A DNA stretch of 64,000 nucleotides, from NCBI GenBank assembly GCA_022843585.1, contig JALHNJ010000001.1, forward strand, positions 62,001 through 126,000, written 5' to 3'. The notes under the pieces were generated by a model. That model did no database searches and was not told the DNA's origin. It saw nothing but the letters and a program-made list of their open reading frames with translations. The translations under genes and the position numbers were made by a program. Shown here one piece after another: positions 62,248-64,000 of this stretch. The stretch comes from Chitinophagaceae bacterium (GTDB lineage Bacteria; Bacteroidota; Bacteroidia; Chitinophagales; Chitinophagaceae). How positions within the stretch are numbered: the first letter of the stretch is position 1; each line of letters begins with the position of its first letter.

Positions 62248-62583
62248 TTAAAGTTTGTTAGCTGTAAAATGCTCATTTACAGCTCCGGAAAGCCTTCTTA
62301 CAGTAAAAGAATGTACACTTACCTTACAGGGTTGTACGCTTGCCTTACCGGGAAAGCCATTTACATCAAAAGGAACGCTACTTACAAGAAAATAATTGTC
62401 ACTCACCTCAAAATAATTGTTTCTTACATCAAAGGTATAATCACTTACATTATAGGAATGGTCACTTAAAGGAAAGAGATAGTTATTTGCAACGAAGGAA
62501 TTGCCAATCGCATTAAAAGAATGGTCAACTGTAATGACAAATTTGTCAATTTTTGGCCTGAAACCAGCACCAAAACCACTCAA
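62248..62583 (-). CDS. Possible heptad-repeat protein, coding status uncertain
   Basis: A stop-free minus-strand frame of 111 codons spans the whole 21-bp repeat array. Each repeat is one heptad, with consensus S-D-x-x-F-x-V: S-D-H-S-Y-N-V, S-D-Y-T-F-D-V, R-N-N-Y-F-E-V, S-D-N-Y-F-L-V, S-S-V-P-F-D-V. Synonymous changes occur (tct/tcc, gat/gac, ttt/ttc). It ends 13 bases before the XRE start. Against it, the only start codon is a TTG at 62583, there is no ATG, and a 21-base repeat with an open unit stays open for free. No family is recognised. Confidence 0.3.
   Translation of the reverse strand: MSGFGAGFRPKIDKFVITVDHSFNAIGNSFVANNYLFPLSDHSYNVSDYTFDVRNNYFEVSDNYFLVSSVPFDVNGFPGKASVQPCKVSVHSFTVRRLSGAVNEHFTANKL
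62256..62549. repeat. Array of 14 degenerate 21-bp tandem repeats
   Basis: Fourteen consecutive 21-base units run from 62256 to 62549 without gaps. The plus-strand consensus is approximately ttacatcaaaggaatggtca, with c as base 21. The best units are at 62424-62444, 62445-62465, 62361-62381 and 62382-62402, and outer units are more diverged. Unit length equals two B-DNA turns. The array lies just upstream of the XRE gene and in no recognised protein-coding gene. It may be an operator or iteron-type array, or a repeat-coding gene. Confidence 0.85.
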
Positions 62584-62664
62584 ATTTCAATCAACATTAC
62601 CTGTTCTATTACCAGCAGCCGGTAAATAGTAAACTGCAGCAGGCAACTCTAAAGCTTATAAAAA

Positions 62665-62804
62665 CTAAACAGGCATCGCAGAAAAATCAAGATCATTTAC
62701 TTCCAAATTTTCAGGCAGTGGTTCATCGCAATTCATGGCTCCATCAAAAAAAGCAAAAGCATTTTCAGATTTTAAAACAGTTAGTCATTCAATTCATTTT
62801 TCAT
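62665..62804 (-). pseudogene. Possible frameshifted small ORF
   Basis: The minus strand from ATG 62804 reads M-K-N-E-L-N-D then stops. A +1 frame continues from there with L-T-V-L-K-S-E-N-A-F-A-F-F-D-G-A-M-N-C-D and ends D-L-D-F-S-A-M-P-V before a stop at 62665. Insertion of one base near 62784 would give a 46-residue acidic protein. Codon third positions look gene-like. It is unknown and may be coincidence, a decayed gene or a sequencing error. Confidence 0.25.
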
Positions 62805-62851
62805 TTCACTCGTTAATTTTCCTTTATTTTCAATGCAACAAATAAAAACCC

Positions 62852-63331
62852 ATGGAAGAAAATCAACCCCCGCAAGAGCAACATCTTTTTGATGATTTTA
62901 GTAAAGTGACACAAGCAAGCCAGGGCAAACGCCTCGCTAACTACCTTATTGATCTCGTAGGTTTTTATGTGTTCATGTATTTTTTCAGCTATGTAATTAT
63001 AGAGATCAGTTGGGACCTCGCCGTATTACTCTATGGAGAAGACCAGGGCTTTAATCTCTTAGGCCGGTTAGTAATGCTATTACTTTATGGTATGTATATG
63101 GGTTTAGTAGAAGCCGTATTTAAAGGACGATCATTAGGAAAATTAATAACCGGCACCGTAGCCGTGTATGAAGATGGTACCCGCATCAGCGGACAAACAG
63201 CCCTGCTTCGGGGATTAATAAGAGCCGTGCCCTTTAATGCCTTTAGTGCATTAGGCAATCCGGCACATCCCTGGCACGACAAATGGAGCAAAACCTGGGT
63301 GGTAAATTATAAAGACATCAAACGGAATTAA
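62852..63331 (+). CDS. RDD-family membrane protein
   Basis: 159 residues with three membrane segments. The RDD pattern is seen as R-L-A-N-Y-L-I-D-L-V-G-F (first Arg-Asp element, about 29-40) and G-R-S-L-G-K-L-I-T-G in the third helix region, then R-G-L-I-R-A-V-P-F. H-P-W-H-D-K-W-S-K-T-W-V-V ends the protein. RDD proteins are small inner-membrane proteins of poorly known function, some linked to Na+/H+ transport. It has no apparent operon partner here. Confidence 0.88.
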   Translation: MEENQPPQEQHLFDDFSKVTQASQGKRLANYLIDLVGFYVFMYFFSYVIIEISWDLAVLLYGEDQGFNLLGRLVMLLLYGMYMGLVEAVFKGRSLGKLITGTVAVYEDGTRISGQTALLRGLIRAVPFNAFSALGNPAHPWHDKWSKTWVVNYKDIKRN

Positions 63332-63350
63332 TAATTGAGTAATCTGCGGG

Positions 63351-64000
63351 TTATTTCTTCTTTCCTTTCAGGATCTTATTGGATTGTTGCTTTACTTTCT
63401 TTTCTTCTGTTGCTAATTTCCGTTGTACTTTTTTTACATCTTCGGCAGCGGGTAGTTGTTCCGGCAATACACCTCTTTCTTTTAGCATTTTACGAACGGC
63501 GAGGTTATTGTCAATATGTTCTTTGCTTATTTGTTGTTCGCCTTTCAGGTCTTTATCGGTAACATTATGGCTGGTAAGTTCTGTAGCAAAATCTTTTGCT
63601 TTAATGGTAAGTGTGGGCAGAAAATCTGCCAATGGCCGGGTGGAAGGTACTCCCAGTTTCTTCTTCATGTCTGTAGTACTGGCACCACCAAATAAGGCTT
63701 GGTCGCCTTTGGAACGAATGACAGCAAAACCTTTATCATCCACCCCTCTTTCGTAAATAATACCCGATAATTTCTTTTCGCTTTTGGTTAATTTTTCCCG
63801 GGCAGAAACCCTTGCTACATCCAGCAATCTTTTTTCAATAATCTCCTGGCGGCGGGTTTGTACGGCAAAATAAGTTTGGGCAAAAGCAATTTCATTTTTT
63901 GCTGAATCACCATTTTGAGCAACCAGGTAACAGGCATAACGGGTAAGTGCAATATCTTCAACTTCCCGTTTAGCAGCACTGCCTAGTTGGACCATTTTCG
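63351..64000 (-). CDS. dinD: DinD-like DNA-damage-inducible protein, 5' end outside window
   Basis: The frame is open to base 64000. From an internal Met it reads [16 protein letters not shown], then [14 protein letters not shown], both very close to DNA-damage-inducible protein D. Later L-A-D-F-L-P-T-L and a lysine-rich tail fit. About 216 codons are visible and the N-terminal BRO-like/KilA-type part is missing because the window ends. DinD is known as an SOS-regulated modulator of RecA in enterobacteria. Its position beside the helicase cluster is consistent with a DNA-damage or defence theme. Confidence 0.85.
   Translation of the reverse strand, partial: KMVQLGSAAKREVEDIALTRYACYLVAQNGDSAKNEIAFAQTYFAVQTRRQEIIEKRLLDVARVSAREKLTKSEKKLSGIIYERGVDDKGFAVIRSKGDQALFGGASTTDMKKKLGVPSTRPLADFLPTLTIKAKDFATELTSHNVTDKDLKGEQQISKEHIDNNLAVRKMLKERGVLPEQLPAAEDVKKVQRKLATEEKKVKQQSNKILKGKKK

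Noticed and set aside
62269-62469. A plus-strand ORF starting at ATG 62269 and reading through part of the 21-bp array
   Set aside because: It ends at a stop in the tenth unit, covers only part of the array, and is antisense to the longer minus-strand frame. A 21-bp repeat will give open frames on either strand by its period, so this is weak evidence of coding.
62256-62549. A CRISPR array
   Set aside because: Units are contiguous, 21 bases long and diverged, with no distinct spacers and no cas genes.
1-64000. tRNA, rRNA or insertion-sequence genes
   Set aside because: Scanning by eye found no T-arm-like motifs, no rRNA blocks and no transposase motifs. A tRNA scanner would settle this.

Overview
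The window looks like chromosomal DNA from a member of the Bacteroidota, most likely family Chitinophagaceae. The evidence is AT-rich DNA, a protein with a C-terminal type IX secretion (T9SS) sorting domain, two large CarboxypepD-reg/outer-membrane barrel proteins, and repeated TAnnTTTG promoter elements in place of sigma70 boxes. Weak ribosome-binding sites and several Bacteroidota-type households (ComB, GH3-like, PurT) fit the same assignment. I saw no rRNA, tRNA, CRISPR array or insertion sequence.

Layout. 1-9.8 kb: a PspC membrane protein cut by the window edge, an NTF2-like exported protein, an M48-like zinc protease, gcvT, an SRPBCC protein, comB and a SWIM/SNF2 helicase. 9.9-16.8 kb: two paralogous outer-membrane barrels with a small exported protein between them and a probable unlisted 52-residue ORF. 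16.8-30.8 kb: GNAT and VOC enzymes, a nitrilase-family amidase, an S41 protease, thiL overlapping an inositol-phosphatase gene, a GT2/degenerate sugar-transferase fusion, a GH3-like ligase, a LysE exporter, mtgA, an ArnT-like glycosyltransferase, and a coupled pnuC-nadR kinase pair for nicotinamide riboside uptake. 30.8-38.4 kb: an M23 lipoprotein, an HxlR regulator divergent from DJ-1/PfpI and F420-type oxidoreductase genes, bestrophin, SnoaL, purT, cupin, SRPBCC and MFS genes. 38.4-50.5 kb: molybdenum hydroxylase genes xdhA-xdhB, divergent from a membrane/THEP1-NTPase fusion that is followed by a P1 peptidase and a class IV aminotransferase. An M20 peptidase, a choice-of-anchor-I lipoprotein and a zinc alcohol dehydrogenase come next. 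50.9-53.4 kb: a T9SS-secreted protein with Ser-Asp-Gly/Trp repeats.

The accessory part is 53.6-64 kb. It holds an MNT/HEPN toxin-antitoxin pair whose HEPN gene is frameshifted, a DUF3883 putative nuclease divergent from a C5 DNA methyltransferase, and a 1602-residue protein joining an exonuclease-like domain, a RecQ helicase and a UvrD-type helicase. Next come an XRE regulator, an array of 14 degenerate 21-bp repeats, an RDD membrane protein and a DinD homologue cut by the window end. A truncated copy of the XRE gene's 3' end lies on the other side of the giant helicase, so the helicase is bracketed by related direct repeats. This is the segment most likely to contain an undescribed genome-defence module.

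All function calls come from reading motifs by eye. No database search was run, and unusual claims are graded accordingly.
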